Assembly: GCA_050179645.1 (NCBI GenBank)
Contig: JBFXEX010000001.1
Coordinates: forward strand, 1 to 64,000
DNA from: VAZQ01 sp050179645
GTDB lineage: Bacteria; Pseudomonadota; Alphaproteobacteria; Rhizobiales; Xanthobacteraceae
Reading direction: 5' to 3'
Length of the DNA: 64,000 nucleotides
This document shows, one piece after another, positions 28,927 through 38,130 of this stretch. The notes beneath the pieces are model-generated. The model was given only the letters and a program-made list of their open reading frames with translations. It had not been told where the DNA came from and did not search any database. Position numbers and translations under genes: made by a program. Every line of letters begins with the position of its first letter. The stretch's first letter is position 1.

Positions 28927-30420
28927 CTAGAACCGCGGGATATCCGGAAACGCCAGACGACCCGCATGCACATGCACTCGGCCAAGCTCGGCGCAGCGGT
29001 GTAGAGTCGGAAACACCTTGCCGGGATTGAGCAGGCCCTTGGCGTCAAAAGCGCATTTGAGCCGCTGCTGCTGATTCAGATCGGTCTCGGAAAACATCGT
29101 CGGCATCAGGTCGCGCTTCTCGACCCCGACGCCGTGCTCGCCGGTCAGCACGCCGCCGACCTCGACGCAGAGTTTCAGGATCTCGGCGCCGAATTCCTCG
29201 GTCTTCTCGAGCTCGCCCGGATTGTTTGCATCGTAAAGAATCAGCGGATGCAGATTGCCGTCGCCGGCATGGAACACGTTGGCGACCCGCAGGCCGTAGT
29301 GCTCGGATAGCTCGCGCGTGCGCTTGAGCACCTCCGGAAGCCGGGAGCGCGGAATGGTGCCGTCCATGCAGTAGTAGTCCGGCGAGATACGGCCGACCGC
29401 CGGGAACGCCGCCTTGCGGCCGGCCCAGAACAACAGGCGCTGTTCCTCGGAGGTCGATACCTTGCAGTTTACCGCCCGGCATGACCTGGCAATCGCCTCG
29501 ACCCGTTCGATGAGGTGATCGACCTCCGCCTGCGGACCGTCGACCTCGACGATCAGCAGTGCCTCGACGTCGAGCGGATAGCCCGCATGGACAAACTCCT
29601 CGACGGCGTGGATGGCGGGCCTGTCCATCATCTCCATGCCGCCCGGGATGATGCCGGCGCCGATGATCCGACTCACGCATTCGCCGGCGTCTTCCGATGA
29701 CGCGAAACCAACCAGCACGGCGCGGGCGCACTCCGGCTTCTTCAGAATCCGCACGATGATCTCGGTGACAACGCCCAAGAGCCCTTCCGAGCCGGTGATG
29801 ACGCCGAGCAGGTCATAGCCGCCGGCATCAAGATGCTTGCCGCCGATGCGGACGATCTCGCCGGTCATCAGCACGATCTCGCAGCCGAGAAGATTGTTGG
29901 TGGTCATGCCGTATTTCAGGCAGTGCACGCCGCCGGAATTCTCCGCCACATTGCCGCCGATGGTGCATGCGATCTGCGAAGACGGGTCGGGCGCGTAGTA
30001 GAAGCCTTGGTCCTCGACCGCCTGGGTGACGGCGAGATTGGTGACGCCGGGCTCGACCACCGCCACCCGGTTGTCGAAATCGATCTCGCGGATGCGGTTG
30101 AACTTGGCCATGCCGAGCAAGACGCCGTCGGCGAGCGGCAGAGCACCGCCCGATAGCGACGTACCGGCGCCGCGCGGCACCACCTTGATGCCTTCGGCGT
30201 GGCAATAGGCGAGCACGCGGGAGACCTGCTCGGTGGTCGATGGCAGCACGACCACCATCGGAAGCTGCCGGTAGGCGGTCAGGCCGTCGGACTCATAGGG
30301 TCGCATCTCGCGCTCGGCCGCGATCACGCCCTCCCCCGGAACGATCGCGCGTAGCGCCGCGACCACGGCGTCGCGGCGCGCCAGCAGTGCGGCATCGGGC
30401 TCGGGCATTCGCAACGACAT
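28927..30420 (-). CDS. glcD: Glycolate oxidase subunit GlcD (FAD-linked)
   Basis: 497 residues, full length. The PCMH FAD domain shows 'KVVPRGAGTSLSGGALP' (residues ~75-91) and 'CTIGGNVAENSGGVHCLKYG' (~151-170). The C-terminal domain ends 'LLNPGKVFPTLHRCAE'. 'TGEHGVGVEKRDLMP' (His-x-Gly) is the flavin and substrate contact segment of the D-lactate/glycolate group. It oxidises glycolate (or D-lactate) using FAD. glcE and glcF lie on the same strand but 2.9 kb further on, after three other genes, so the usual glcDEF order is split. A D-lactate dehydrogenase role is the alternative. Confidence 0.92.
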   Translation of the reverse strand: MSLRMPEPDAALLARRDAVVAALRAIVPGEGVIAAEREMRPYESDGLTAYRQLPMVVVLPSTTEQVSRVLAYCHAEGIKVVPRGAGTSLSGGALPLADGVLLGMAKFNRIREIDFDNRVAVVEPGVTNLAVTQAVEDQGFYYAPDPSSQIACTIGGNVAENSGGVHCLKYGMTTNNLLGCEIVLMTGEIVRIGGKHLDAGGYDLLGVITGSEGLLGVVTEIIVRILKKPECARAVLVGFASSEDAGECVSRIIGAGIIPGGMEMMDRPAIHAVEEFVHAGYPLDVEALLIVEVDGPQAEVDHLIERVEAIARSCRAVNCKVSTSEEQRLLFWAGRKAAFPAVGRISPDYYCMDGTIPRSRLPEVLKRTRELSEHYGLRVANVFHAGDGNLHPLILYDANNPGELEKTEEFGAEILKLCVEVGGVLTGEHGVGVEKRDLMPTMFSETDLNQQQRLKCAFDAKGLLNPGKVFPTLHRCAELGRVHVHAGRLAFPDIPRF

Positions 30421-30673
30421 CGGCGGCTCTCCGCGCAGCCTTCATGCAGCTTCATGTTATATCGGCAAACGCCGTCCGAAACCCCTGGCCAGGCAAATCG
30501 GACGCCCCGGCGCGGCATCGCGCCTCGAACAATTTCTCGACCGGCCGTTGACAGTGCGCACGCGGGACGCCATTCGACATGAAGGAAGCCTGCGCATGAA
30601 GGGCGGGCAGCCTGAATGGGCGGAACGGCTGGGCGAAAAGAAATCGCCGGCGTAGGAACGAGGAGCGAACCGG

Positions 30674-31057
30674 ATGAGACTGTTGGTCATGGCTGGAGTT
30701 GTCGTCGTGGCAACCGCGGGCGCAAGTGCTGCACAAGACCTCGGCGCCGGCGAGACTTCGTTTCGCAAATGCATGCCTTGTCACGATGTCGGGCCGACCG
30801 CGAGGGTGAAGCTCGGACCGCCACTCAACGCTCTCGAAGGTCGCAAGGCCGGCACCTACGAAGGTTTCAACTATTCCCCGGCCAACAAGAATTCTGGCGT
30901 CACCTGGAATCATGACGAGTTCGCCAAGTACATCAAGAATCCGATGCAGGCGATGCCGGGGACGCGGATGGCCTTTGTGGGCATTCGTAACGACAAGGAG
31001 ATCGAGGATCTCTGGGCCTTTCTCATCCAGTTCAAAGCGGACGGAACGAAGAAATAG
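30674..31057 (+). CDS. Class I c-type cytochrome (c2-like)
   Basis: 127 residues with a Sec signal peptide to about Ala20. The haem site is 'CMPCH' (Cys33, Cys36, His37), and the sixth ligand is probably Met99 in 'MPGTRMAF'. Spacing, length and the 'GPPLNALEGRKAGTYEGFNYS' type segment (broken here) match soluble cytochrome c2, a periplasmic electron carrier between the bc1 complex and oxidases. It is transcribed divergently from glcD. The UspA gene follows 48 bases later. Confidence 0.9.
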   Translation: MRLLVMAGVVVVATAGASAAQDLGAGETSFRKCMPCHDVGPTARVKLGPPLNALEGRKAGTYEGFNYSPANKNSGVTWNHDEFAKYIKNPMQAMPGTRMAFVGIRNDKEIEDLWAFLIQFKADGTKK

Positions 31058-31105
31058 ACGTGCGGCCGGGCGCGGGCCTGGCTTCGGGGAGGGAGAATTC
31101 GAGCC

Positions 31106-31933
31106 ATGCTCAAGGACATCGTGGTCAATCTCACCGGCGGCAGGCCGCAGGACTTCGCGGTCAACTACGCGGTTTCGGTGGCCCGGGAATTCGGCGCACA
31201 GCTGACCGGCATCGCCTTCGTGTTCGATCCCGTCATCCCGGATGCCGGGCTCGGCGGCGTGTCGCCAAGCCTGATCGAGATGCAGCGGGATGAAAACACC
31301 AAAACCGCGCAGGACGCGATCAACCGGTTCATGGCGGCGGCAAAGAGCGCCGGGCTGTCCGCCGAGACCCGCTCAATCGACGCCAGTCTCGCCGGCGCGA
31401 CCGGCGAGTTCGGGCGGATGGCGCGGCGCTTCGACATTTCGGTCGTCGGCCAGGGGCAGCGCGACTACGGCGCCACTGAGGATCTGATGATCGAGGGGGC
31501 GCTGTTCGAGTCCGGCCGTCCCGTCATTGTCGTGCCCTACATCCAGACGCAGGGCCTCTCGCTCGATCGCGTCATGGTTTGCTGGGACGGCGGCCGCACT
31601 GCCGCGCGGGCGATCGCCGACGCACTGCCGTTCCTGATGCGCGCCAAGGCCGTCGAGGTCGTGGTCGTGACCGAGCCGCGCAAGAGCTCGGAGGTGGACG
31701 ACACCCATATGGCCGAGCACCTGGCGCGCCACGGCGTGCCGGCGGTGGTCAAGCGCATCACGCGCGGCGACATCGACGTGCAGAGCGCGATCCTGTCGCA
31801 CGCCGCCGACTTCAGTGCGGACTTCATCGTGATGGGCGGCTACGGCCACTCCCGGCTGCGCGAGTTCATCTGGGGCGGCGTGACCCGCAATATGCTCGGC
31901 GCCATGACGGTTCCGGTCCTGATGTCGCACTGA
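31106..31933 (+). CDS. Universal stress protein (UspA family)
   Basis: 275 residues, about twice a single Usp domain. The C-terminal domain carries 'ADFIVMGGYGHSRLREFIWG' (residues ~240-259), the ATP-binding G-x-G-x9-G-type motif. The N-terminal domain ('DIVVNLTGGRPQDFAVNYAV') is degenerate. Tandem Usp proteins are cytoplasmic and associated with stress and energy limitation. It lies close behind the cytochrome c gene, with its own ribosome-binding site (GGGGAGGGAG) before ATG 31106. Confidence 0.9.
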   Translation: MLKDIVVNLTGGRPQDFAVNYAVSVAREFGAQLTGIAFVFDPVIPDAGLGGVSPSLIEMQRDENTKTAQDAINRFMAAAKSAGLSAETRSIDASLAGATGEFGRMARRFDISVVGQGQRDYGATEDLMIEGALFESGRPVIVVPYIQTQGLSLDRVMVCWDGGRTAARAIADALPFLMRAKAVEVVVVTEPRKSSEVDDTHMAEHLARHGVPAVVKRITRGDIDVQSAILSHAADFSADFIVMGGYGHSRLREFIWGGVTRNMLGAMTVPVLMSH

Positions 31934-31987
31934 GCTTACGCAGCGGACGGCCTGCAACCATTGCTGGCGATCCGAGTTTCCCCCTGC

Positions 31988-32006
31988 CGCCGCGACGCTC
32001 GCGGCG
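31988..32006 (+). terminator. Hairpin after uspA
   Basis: CGCCGCGA, loop CGC, TCGCGGCG, an 8-bp stem about 55 bases after the uspA stop codon. No immediate T-run, so it is a weak call. Confidence 0.4.
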
Positions 32007-32101
32007 ACGGAATGCCGCGTTTTCATTGACTTACGCTAACCCCGGGAGCAACGCTTCCATCGTGCCAAGCCGTTCCGGCGGCCGCGGGTGGTGCGCATCA
32101 C

Positions 32102-33211
32102 ATGGCTGACGATTTCACCTTCGGCATCGAGGAAGAGTATTTCCTGGTCGACGCGCAGACCAAGCACGTCCCGCCGAACGTGCCGAAGGAGTTCTTCGAT
32201 GCCGCCAAGGCCGCAACCGACGGCCGGGCGGCAACCGAATTCCTGCAGCCGCAGATCGAGGTGATCTCCTCGCCGCACTGCCGCATCGAGGATGCACGCG
32301 CCGAACTGCGTCACTTGCGCGAAACCGTGGCGGCAATCGCCGCCGAGTACGGACTGGCGATTCTGGCGGCCGGCACGCATCCGACCGCACTCTGGCGCAC
32401 GGCCCTGCAGACGCCGCAGGAACGCTACGACAACGTCATGGACGACCTGCAGATGATCGGCCGGCGCGACCTGTTGTGCGGGATGCATGTGCACGTCGAA
32501 CTGCCAGAACCCGACGCCCGGATCGACGTGATGCGGCGGATCCTGCCCTACCTGCCGCTGTTCGTCGCGCTCTCGACCTCGTCGCCGTTCTGGCAATCCT
32601 GGATCACCGGCCTCAAGGGCTACAGGCTTGCCGCCTACAACGAGCTGCCGCGCACCGGGGTGCCGGAGCTGTTCCGCAACCGCGAGGAATTCGACGCCTA
32701 TGTCGGCGCCCTGGTGCGCGCCGGCGTCATCAAGGATGCGAGCTATATCTGGTGGGCGATCCGCCCCTCGTTCAAGCACCCGACCCTCGAACTGCGGGCG
32801 CCGGATTCCTGCACGCTGATGGAAGACTCCATCGCCATCGCCGCGCTCTACCGCACGTTGGCGCATTACATCTATTCCCATCCCGAGCGGCATGCCGATC
32901 TCGATGCGGTGCAGCGCGCCATCGTGGTCGAGAACAAATGGCGAGCCCAGCGCTATGGCGTTCGCGGCACCTTCGTGGTCGACGGCGAGGCGCTCCCGGT
33001 CGGCGAGATGCTCGACCGCCTGATCGAAGACATCGCCGCCGATGCCGACGCACTCGGCTGCACGGCCGACATCGAGCGCTGTCGCACGATCGTTGGCGCC
33101 GGCACGTCGGCCGACGCGCAGTTGGCGGTGTTTGCGGCTAACAAGGATGCGGGCGAGGCCGGAGCGCTGCGGGCGGTGAGCGACTGGCTCGCGATGGCGA
33201 CCCTGCAGTAG
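32102..33211 (+). CDS. ybdK: YbdK-type carboxylate-amine ligase (GCS2 family)
   Basis: 369 residues. The GCS2 core is evident from 'FGIEEEYFLVD' (residues 7-17, metal-binding acidic cluster), 'GTHPTALW', 'LLCGMHVHVELP' (His pair) and 'RPSFKHPTLELRAPDSC'. E. coli YbdK has weak glutamate-cysteine ligase activity, and the natural reaction of this branch is unclear. Cytoplasmic, ATP-dependent. It stands alone, with the TetR gene convergent seven bases after its stop. Confidence 0.92.
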   Translation: MADDFTFGIEEEYFLVDAQTKHVPPNVPKEFFDAAKAATDGRAATEFLQPQIEVISSPHCRIEDARAELRHLRETVAAIAAEYGLAILAAGTHPTALWRTALQTPQERYDNVMDDLQMIGRRDLLCGMHVHVELPEPDARIDVMRRILPYLPLFVALSTSSPFWQSWITGLKGYRLAAYNELPRTGVPELFRNREEFDAYVGALVRAGVIKDASYIWWAIRPSFKHPTLELRAPDSCTLMEDSIAIAALYRTLAHYIYSHPERHADLDAVQRAIVVENKWRAQRYGVRGTFVVDGEALPVGEMLDRLIEDIAADADALGCTADIERCRTIVGAGTSADAQLAVFAANKDAGEAGALRAVSDWLAMATLQ

Positions 33212-33217
33212 CCGCAC

Positions 33218-33886
33218 TCACGGCAAGCTGTCGATGACCGGCAGTACGGTTTGGACCACAAGGCCGCGCGCGCGGGCATCGGCGACGCCCAGCGCCCGCA
33301 GTGTCAGCAGCGCCAGCGCCTGAACATGGGCACGGCTCCAGGCATCCTGAGTGACCGGCGGCGCGCCGAGCCCGATCAAGCCGTCGATCAGTGCGCCAAG
33401 TATGGCAGTGGCGGTGAGCCTGGAGTCCTGCTCCGGCAGGTGGCCGCCGGCGAGCGCCGCGGCGATCAGCCGCTCGAATTCGGCCGCCAGCGCCGCGCGA
33501 TACGGCGCCCGCGCCGCGGCGACGTCGGCGTCGACGGGTTCGGTCAGCAGTGCAGTGGCGATTCGCCGCCGCGTCAGCACCCTGACGCCGAAGGTCAAGA
33601 ATGCAGCAGCCAGTGCCGAAAGCGGCCCCGGCGCCGCCCGGGCGGTGCCGCCTAACGCGGCGACCTCTTCGATTGCCAGCGCCCGGACCAGTTCGGCGAC
33701 GAGATCGGTCTTGGCGGGGAAATAGCGGTAAACCGTGCCGGTCGCGATGCCGGCGCGTTCCGCGACCGCCGCGATCTGCACGGCCTCCATGCCGCCCGCT
33801 GCAATTGCCTCGCGGGCCGCCGCCAGAATGGCGGTGTGCCGGGCCGCGAGCTTGCGGGCAACGTTGTCGGTCTTGCGATAGGGCAT
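33218..33886 (-). CDS. TetR family transcriptional regulator
   Basis: 222 residues from ATG 33886. The N-terminal helix-turn-helix is 'VAERAGIATGTVYRYFPAKT' (about residues 41-60), the TetR signature. The remaining helical ligand-binding domain is Ala-rich. It is divergent from the class II aldolase gene across a 165-base gap and is the likely repressor of that gene, which is inference from position. Effector unknown. Confidence 0.92.
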   Translation of the reverse strand: MPYRKTDNVARKLAARHTAILAAAREAIAAGGMEAVQIAAVAERAGIATGTVYRYFPAKTDLVAELVRALAIEEVAALGGTARAAPGPLSALAAAFLTFGVRVLTRRRIATALLTEPVDADVAAARAPYRAALAAEFERLIAAALAGGHLPEQDSRLTATAILGALIDGLIGLGAPPVTQDAWSRAHVQALALLTLRALGVADARARGLVVQTVLPVIDSLP

Positions 33887-34051
33887 GGCGAATCGCTTCG
33901 ATGGAAAAAAGTGAACCATGATTCGCGACAATTCAACCGGCAGTCTTCGCGCCGCTCCCGAACGACAATTCGCCGTCCGAGGAATTCCGGTGCTACGCTG
34001 CAGGCCACCTCATACCCACACCGATGCGCGCGAGAGAGTTGGGAGACTCGA

Positions 34052-34819
34052 ATGACCACGATGGGCTTCACCAGCCGGGCGTTCAAGCCGCGGGTCGCCG
34101 CCGCCGAGTGGGAGCAGCGCGTCAATCTCGCGGCCTGCTACCGGCTGGTTGATCATTTCGGCTGGACTGATCTGATCTACACCCACATCTCGGCGCGGGT
34201 GCCGGACGAGCCGGGACATTTTCTGCTCAACCGGTTCGGTCTCCTGTTCGACGAGGTAACGGCTACGAACCTGATCAAGGTCGATCTCGACGGCAACGTC
34301 ATCGACGATCCGGACGCGCCGATGCACCAAGCGGGCTTCGTCATCCACAGCGCGATCCACGCTGGGCGCGAAGACGTCGACTGCGTGATCCACACCCATT
34401 CCAAGGCCGGCGTCGCGGTCGCCGCCATGCAGGACGGGCTCCTCCCGATCAGCCAGCACGCGCAATTGTTCCACGGCCGCGTCAGCTACCATGACTATGA
34501 GGGGCTCGCGATCGACATCGATGAGCGCAAGCGGCTGCAGCGCGACCTTGGCCAAAATCCCGTGATGATCCTGCGTAATCATGGGCTGCTCGCGGTCGGA
34601 ACCTCGATCCCGCGCGCTTTCTCGCATTTATTCAATCTGCAGTTCGCCTGTGAGACCCAGGTCGCCGCAATGGCGGGCGGTGCCAAGCTCAACATTCCGC
34701 CGCCCGCCGTCTCCGCGCACACCGCCAATCTCGCGGTCGCGCCGGATGCGCCGTTCGGCACCGAATGGGCCGGGCTGTTGCGCATGCTGGAACGCAAGGA
34801 TCCGACATACCGGACGTAA
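34052..34819 (+). CDS. Class II aldolase/adducin family protein
   Basis: 255 residues from ATG 34052, with GGGAGA upstream. The family zinc site is given by 'CVIHTHSKAG' (His-x-His near residue 113) and a later 'LRNHGLLAVG' His near residue 176. The 'GWTDLIYTHISARVP' segment (broken here) near residue 36 is the substrate-pocket strand. Members are fuculose-phosphate aldolases, ribulose-phosphate epimerases or non-enzymatic relatives; this hydrophobic-surface branch is common and uncharacterised in Rhizobiales. Divergent TetR gene. Confidence 0.9.
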   Translation: MTTMGFTSRAFKPRVAAAEWEQRVNLAACYRLVDHFGWTDLIYTHISARVPDEPGHFLLNRFGLLFDEVTATNLIKVDLDGNVIDDPDAPMHQAGFVIHSAIHAGREDVDCVIHTHSKAGVAVAAMQDGLLPISQHAQLFHGRVSYHDYEGLAIDIDERKRLQRDLGQNPVMILRNHGLLAVGTSIPRAFSHLFNLQFACETQVAAMAGGAKLNIPPPAVSAHTANLAVAPDAPFGTEWAGLLRMLERKDPTYRT

Positions 34820-34912
34820 CGCCTGCATAACGAAGCTGCGGTAAGGTCGCCGAAGTATGGCGCCGGGAATTCGACAGTCCCCGCACGTACTTATCTGGAG
34901 AAAGAGCGACCG

Positions 34913-35617
34913 ATGACCGAAGCGCAGGTTATGAGGAGCGCCGTTGCCGGCGCGGACATCCACTATGGCGGGTTCTGGCGGCGGTTCATCGCCTTCATCG
35001 TCGACTGGTTCCTGGTCAGCAGCGCAGTGGCGATCGTGTTCCTGCTGCTGGCGGCGGTCTTTCCGTCGATCGGCAACAGCATCGTCTTGCGAACGCCGCT
35101 CGATATCGGCGTGACCGAGCGGACGATCGAGTCCAAGACGGTCGACGGCCGCGACGGCAATGTCGCCATCAAGACCACCGAAAAGATCGTCGAGGAGACG
35201 GTGCTCGGAAGATGGACCTATTTCTTCCGCGTCGTCGAAGTGCAGCGGGAGTCATCGTCAGGCTCCACCACCTGGCACACCTCGAAAACCACGCGGGAGC
35301 GGATCGACCCGGTGACCCGCGAGGAGATCAAGGGCACGAACCTCGAGAACATCATTCTGCTTGCGCTGCTGATCTACTGGGCGGCGATGGAGTCGAGCCG
35401 CTACCAGGCCTCGCTCGGCAAGATGATCTTCGGCATGAAGGTGGTCGGCGGCGACGGCAAGCGGCTGTCGCTGCCGATTGCGTTCGGCCGCAACCTGCTC
35501 AAGCTGCTCTCGGCCATCATCCTGTTCATCGGCTTCATGATGGCAGGCTGGACACGGCGCAAGCAGGCGCTGCACGACAAGATCATGAACTGCTTCGTCG
35601 TCCTGCCGCGCGACTGA
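34913..35617 (+). CDS. RDD family membrane protein
   Basis: 234 residues. The RDD signature near the start reads 'GFWRRFIAFIVDWFLVSSAV' (residues ~20-39), with the second conserved part 'QASLGKMIFGMKVVG' near residue 163 and a C-terminal 'RRKQALHDKIMNCFVV'. A long hydrophilic insertion (residues ~60-135) separates helices 2 and 3. RDD proteins are inner-membrane proteins of mostly unknown function; some act in sodium tolerance. It starts 93 bases after the aldolase gene. Confidence 0.9.
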   Translation: MTEAQVMRSAVAGADIHYGGFWRRFIAFIVDWFLVSSAVAIVFLLLAAVFPSIGNSIVLRTPLDIGVTERTIESKTVDGRDGNVAIKTTEKIVEETVLGRWTYFFRVVEVQRESSSGSTTWHTSKTTRERIDPVTREEIKGTNLENIILLALLIYWAAMESSRYQASLGKMIFGMKVVGGDGKRLSLPIAFGRNLLKLLSAIILFIGFMMAGWTRRKQALHDKIMNCFVVLPRD

Positions 35618-35643
35618 GATTCGGATCGCACGTCCAACAGGCT

Positions 35644-35765
35644 GTAGGGTGGGCAAGCGTCGCGAAGCGACGCGTTCCCACGCGACGATATTGCAGCAAG
35701 CCGAACCAGCCTGCTCGCGAAACAACGCGTGGGCACGACGCCTTCGGAGTCTTTGCCCGCCCTAC
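35644..35765. repeat. Palindromic intergenic repeat (GTAGGGTGGGCAAG type)
   Basis: Ends GTAGGGTGGGC and GCCCGCCCTAC are inverted. Inside are CGTCGCGAAGCGACGCG and CGCGTGGGCACGACGCC. It is one of the larger scattered repeats of Rhizobiales. It lies directly next to a second repeat family (35775-35862). Confidence 0.75.
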
Positions 35766-35774
35766 GAGACTGCG

Positions 35775-35862
35775 TCATTGCGAGCCGAAGGCGAAGCAAT
35801 CCAGCAAGGATGAGCGGCCACAGACTGGATGGCTTCGTCGCTGGCGCTCCTCGCAACGACGG
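35775..35862. repeat. Palindromic intergenic repeat, second copy of the CATTGCGAG type
   Basis: Left arm TCATTGCGAGCCGAAGGCGA with GCAATCCAG; right arm ACTGGATGGCTTCGTCGC with CTCCTCGCAACGACGG. Same family as 27700-27804. It abuts the 3' end of the TPP-enzyme gene. Confidence 0.75.
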
Positions 35863-35870
35863 CTGCGGCG

Positions 35871-37553
35871 TCAATGCTTCTCCGCCAGCGCCTTGTCGCG
35901 GATCGCCGAGAGCGACATGGCGGGCGTGAGCGCTTCGGGATCAACCTTGAGGTGGATAATCGCGGGCTTGCCGGATTTCTGTGCGGCCTCGAACGCCGGC
36001 AGGAAGTCTTCCGTTCTCTCGACCGTCGCGCCGTAGCCGCCGAAGGCGCGGGCATAGGCGGCAAAGTCCGGGTTCTTCAGCGCGGTGCCGACGACGCGGC
36101 CGGGATAATGGCGCTCCTGGTGCATGCGGATGGTTCCGTACATGCCGTTGTCCATCACCACGATGATGACCGGCAGATCGTACTGCACGGCGGTGGCGAA
36201 TTCCTGCCCGGTCATCAGGAAATCGCCATCGCCCGCGAAACAGACGACGGTGCGCTCAGGCTCGAGCCGCTTCATGCCGACCGCGGCGGGCACGCCGTAC
36301 CCCATGGAGCCCGAGATCGGCGCCAGTTCGGTGCCGAAGTGCCGATAGCGCCAATAGCGATGCACCCAGACGGTGAAGTTGCCGGCACCGTTGGTGATGA
36401 CGGTGTCGGGCGGCAGCTTGGCGCGCAGCGAGGCAACGATCTCACCCATGTTGACCGGGCCCGGCACCTTGGTCGGCGTGTCGGTCCAGGCGAGGAAATC
36501 GGCGTGCGCGACCGGCGTCTGGTCGGCCCAGCGCAGGTCATTCGGTGGCTGCAGCCCTTCAAGCGCGGCCGCAAAGGCGGTCGGCGCGGCGTTGATCGCC
36601 AGTTCGGCGCGGTAGACGCGGCCGAGTTCCTCGACGTCCGGAAAGACGTGCACGAGCTTCTGGCTCGGCGCCGGGATGTCGAGCAGCGTGTAGCCTTGCG
36701 ACGGCATCTCGCCGAGCCGGCCCCCGACCAGGATGATGAGATCGGCACCCTTCACCCGCGCCAGCAGCTTCGGATTTGGCCCGATGCCGAGATCGCCGGC
36801 GTATGACGGGTGGTCCGGATCAAACAGATGCGCGCGGCGAAACGTCGTGGCAACGGGAAGTGCAAAACGCTCGGCAAAGCGCGCAACCGACGCGCAGGCC
36901 GCGTCCGACCAGCGGCTGCCGCCCAGGAGCACGATCGGCCGCTCCGCCGCCCAGATCATCTTCTGCAGCCGGCTCATGTCGGTGAGCCCCGGCCAGGTCT
37001 CGACCGGCTCGAACGGCGGCGCATCGGCCACCGCCACCCGCTCGGTCAGCATGTCCTCGGGCAGTGCGATCACCACCGGGCCGGGGCGGCCGCTGGTTGC
37101 GGTGTAGTACGCGCGGGAAATGATCTCCGGGATGCGCGCCGGGTCGTCGACCTCGGTCGCCCACTTGGCGACAGTGCCGAACACCGCGCGGTAGTCGAGT
37201 TCCTGAAACGCCTCGCGCTCGCGCATGTGGCGCGCCACCTGACCGACGAACAGGATCATCGGGGTGGAGTCCTGGCGCGCAATATGCACGCCGGCCGACG
37301 CATTGGTGGCGCCGGGTCCGCGGGTGACGAAGCAGATGCCGGGCCGGCCGGTCGCCTTGCCGACCGCCTCCGCCATCATTGCCGCGCCGCTCTCCTGCCG
37401 GCAGATGGTGACGGCGAGGTCGCGGCCGTAGCAGGCGTCGAGCGCCGCGATGTAGCTCTCGCCCGGCACGCAGAACACGTGCCGCGCGCCGTGGATCACG
37501 AGCTGGTCGATCAGAATCTCGCCGCCCGTTCGCAGGCTGTCACTGGCACGCAT
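35871..37553 (-). CDS. Thiamine-pyrophosphate-dependent acetolactate-synthase-like enzyme
   Basis: 560 residues, full length for the family. The N-terminal PYR domain has the catalytic Glu in 'ICRQESGAAMMAEAVGKAT' (near residue 53). The C-terminal PP domain has the TPP-Mg motif 'CFAGDGDFLMTGQEFATA', ending about 25 residues later in 'VVMDNGMYG'. The central domain is present ('GGSRWSDAACASVARFAERF'). It probably decarboxylates or carboligates a 2-oxo acid, and is not clearly biosynthetic acetolactate synthase because no regulatory subunit gene is beside it. The NIPSNAP gene lies just upstream on the same strand. Confidence 0.9.
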   Translation of the reverse strand: MRASDSLRTGGEILIDQLVIHGARHVFCVPGESYIAALDACYGRDLAVTICRQESGAAMMAEAVGKATGRPGICFVTRGPGATNASAGVHIARQDSTPMILFVGQVARHMREREAFQELDYRAVFGTVAKWATEVDDPARIPEIISRAYYTATSGRPGPVVIALPEDMLTERVAVADAPPFEPVETWPGLTDMSRLQKMIWAAERPIVLLGGSRWSDAACASVARFAERFALPVATTFRRAHLFDPDHPSYAGDLGIGPNPKLLARVKGADLIILVGGRLGEMPSQGYTLLDIPAPSQKLVHVFPDVEELGRVYRAELAINAAPTAFAAALEGLQPPNDLRWADQTPVAHADFLAWTDTPTKVPGPVNMGEIVASLRAKLPPDTVITNGAGNFTVWVHRYWRYRHFGTELAPISGSMGYGVPAAVGMKRLEPERTVVCFAGDGDFLMTGQEFATAVQYDLPVIIVVMDNGMYGTIRMHQERHYPGRVVGTALKNPDFAAYARAFGGYGATVERTEDFLPAFEAAQKSGKPAIIHLKVDPEALTPAMSLSAIRDKALAEKH

Positions 37554-37567
37554 ATGTGTCTCCCCTC

Positions 37568-37622
37568 ATGCCCGGGCATAGCCCGTCGAAGACGGGCGTA
37601 AACGCCCTGGTGCCCCGGGCAT
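37568..37622. repeat. Palindromic intergenic repeat (ATGCCCGGGCA type)
   Basis: Begins ATGCCCGGGCATAGCCCGTC and ends GGTGCCCCGGGCAT, inverted ends with an inner GCCCGTC/GACGGGC hairpin. It lies between the NIPSNAP and TPP-enzyme genes. Confidence 0.65.
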
Positions 37623-37647
37623 CGAAAAAGAATTTTGATCTGAAGAA

Positions 37648-37679
37648 GATGGATCGCCGGGTCAAGCCCGGCGATGACG
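37648..37679. repeat. Short palindromic repeat (CGCCGGGTCAAGCCCGGCG)
   Basis: CGCCGGG-TCAAG-CCCGGCG forms a 7-bp stem flanked by GATGGAT and ATGACG. This motif is one of the commonest dispersed repeats in alphaproteobacteria. Confidence 0.65.
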
Positions 37680-37696
37680 TCGCCCGCGCGTGGATT

Positions 37697-38020
37697 TCAC
37701 CGCTTGATCGGACAGAACTTGGCGGGGATCATCAGCGAAGTCCTCTGCTCCAGCAGATAGCCCGACTCGTTGAGCTTCTGGAGATAGAGCTGCCATTCCG
37801 GGTCGGCGAACATCGCCGCGCGGCGCTTCGCGCGGTCAGCGGCATCCTCGTAACCCCACTGATGCACGACCGTGTTCACGTCGCCGCTCTCGGCATACAT
37901 GTAGGCGAGCGGCGCGCCGAGATGCCGCGTCTGGGCGGCGAATCCATACTGTTCATAGATCGCGAGGTGTCCGGCAGTCATGCCGGGCTTGATGCGGTAG
38001 GTGCGATGATCGACGAGCAC
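37697..38020 (-). CDS. NIPSNAP family protein
   Basis: 107 residues from GTG 38020, chosen because GGAG lies seven bases upstream and the N-terminus 'VLVDHRTYRIKPGM' then matches NIPSNAP proteins. The alpha-beta barrel pattern continues with 'VVHQWGYEDAADRAKRRAAM'. NIPSNAP proteins are small dimeric ferredoxin-like-fold proteins of unknown function, often next to catabolic enzymes. The TPP enzyme gene follows after 143 bases on the same strand, so joint expression is likely. Confidence 0.85.
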   Translation of the reverse strand: MLVDHRTYRIKPGMTAGHLAIYEQYGFAAQTRHLGAPLAYMYAESGDVNTVVHQWGYEDAADRAKRRAAMFADPEWQLYLQKLNESGYLLEQRTSLMIPAKFCPIKR

Positions 38021-38130
38021 GCGCTTTCTCCGTGGGTGGATGAGGATTGGTCGCCGCAACATCTGTTTCGCTGCGCGCGCCCGGGTCAATAGCACTCAGT
38101 GAGGAGCACGGCTGCGCCGGTGCGGGCCGT

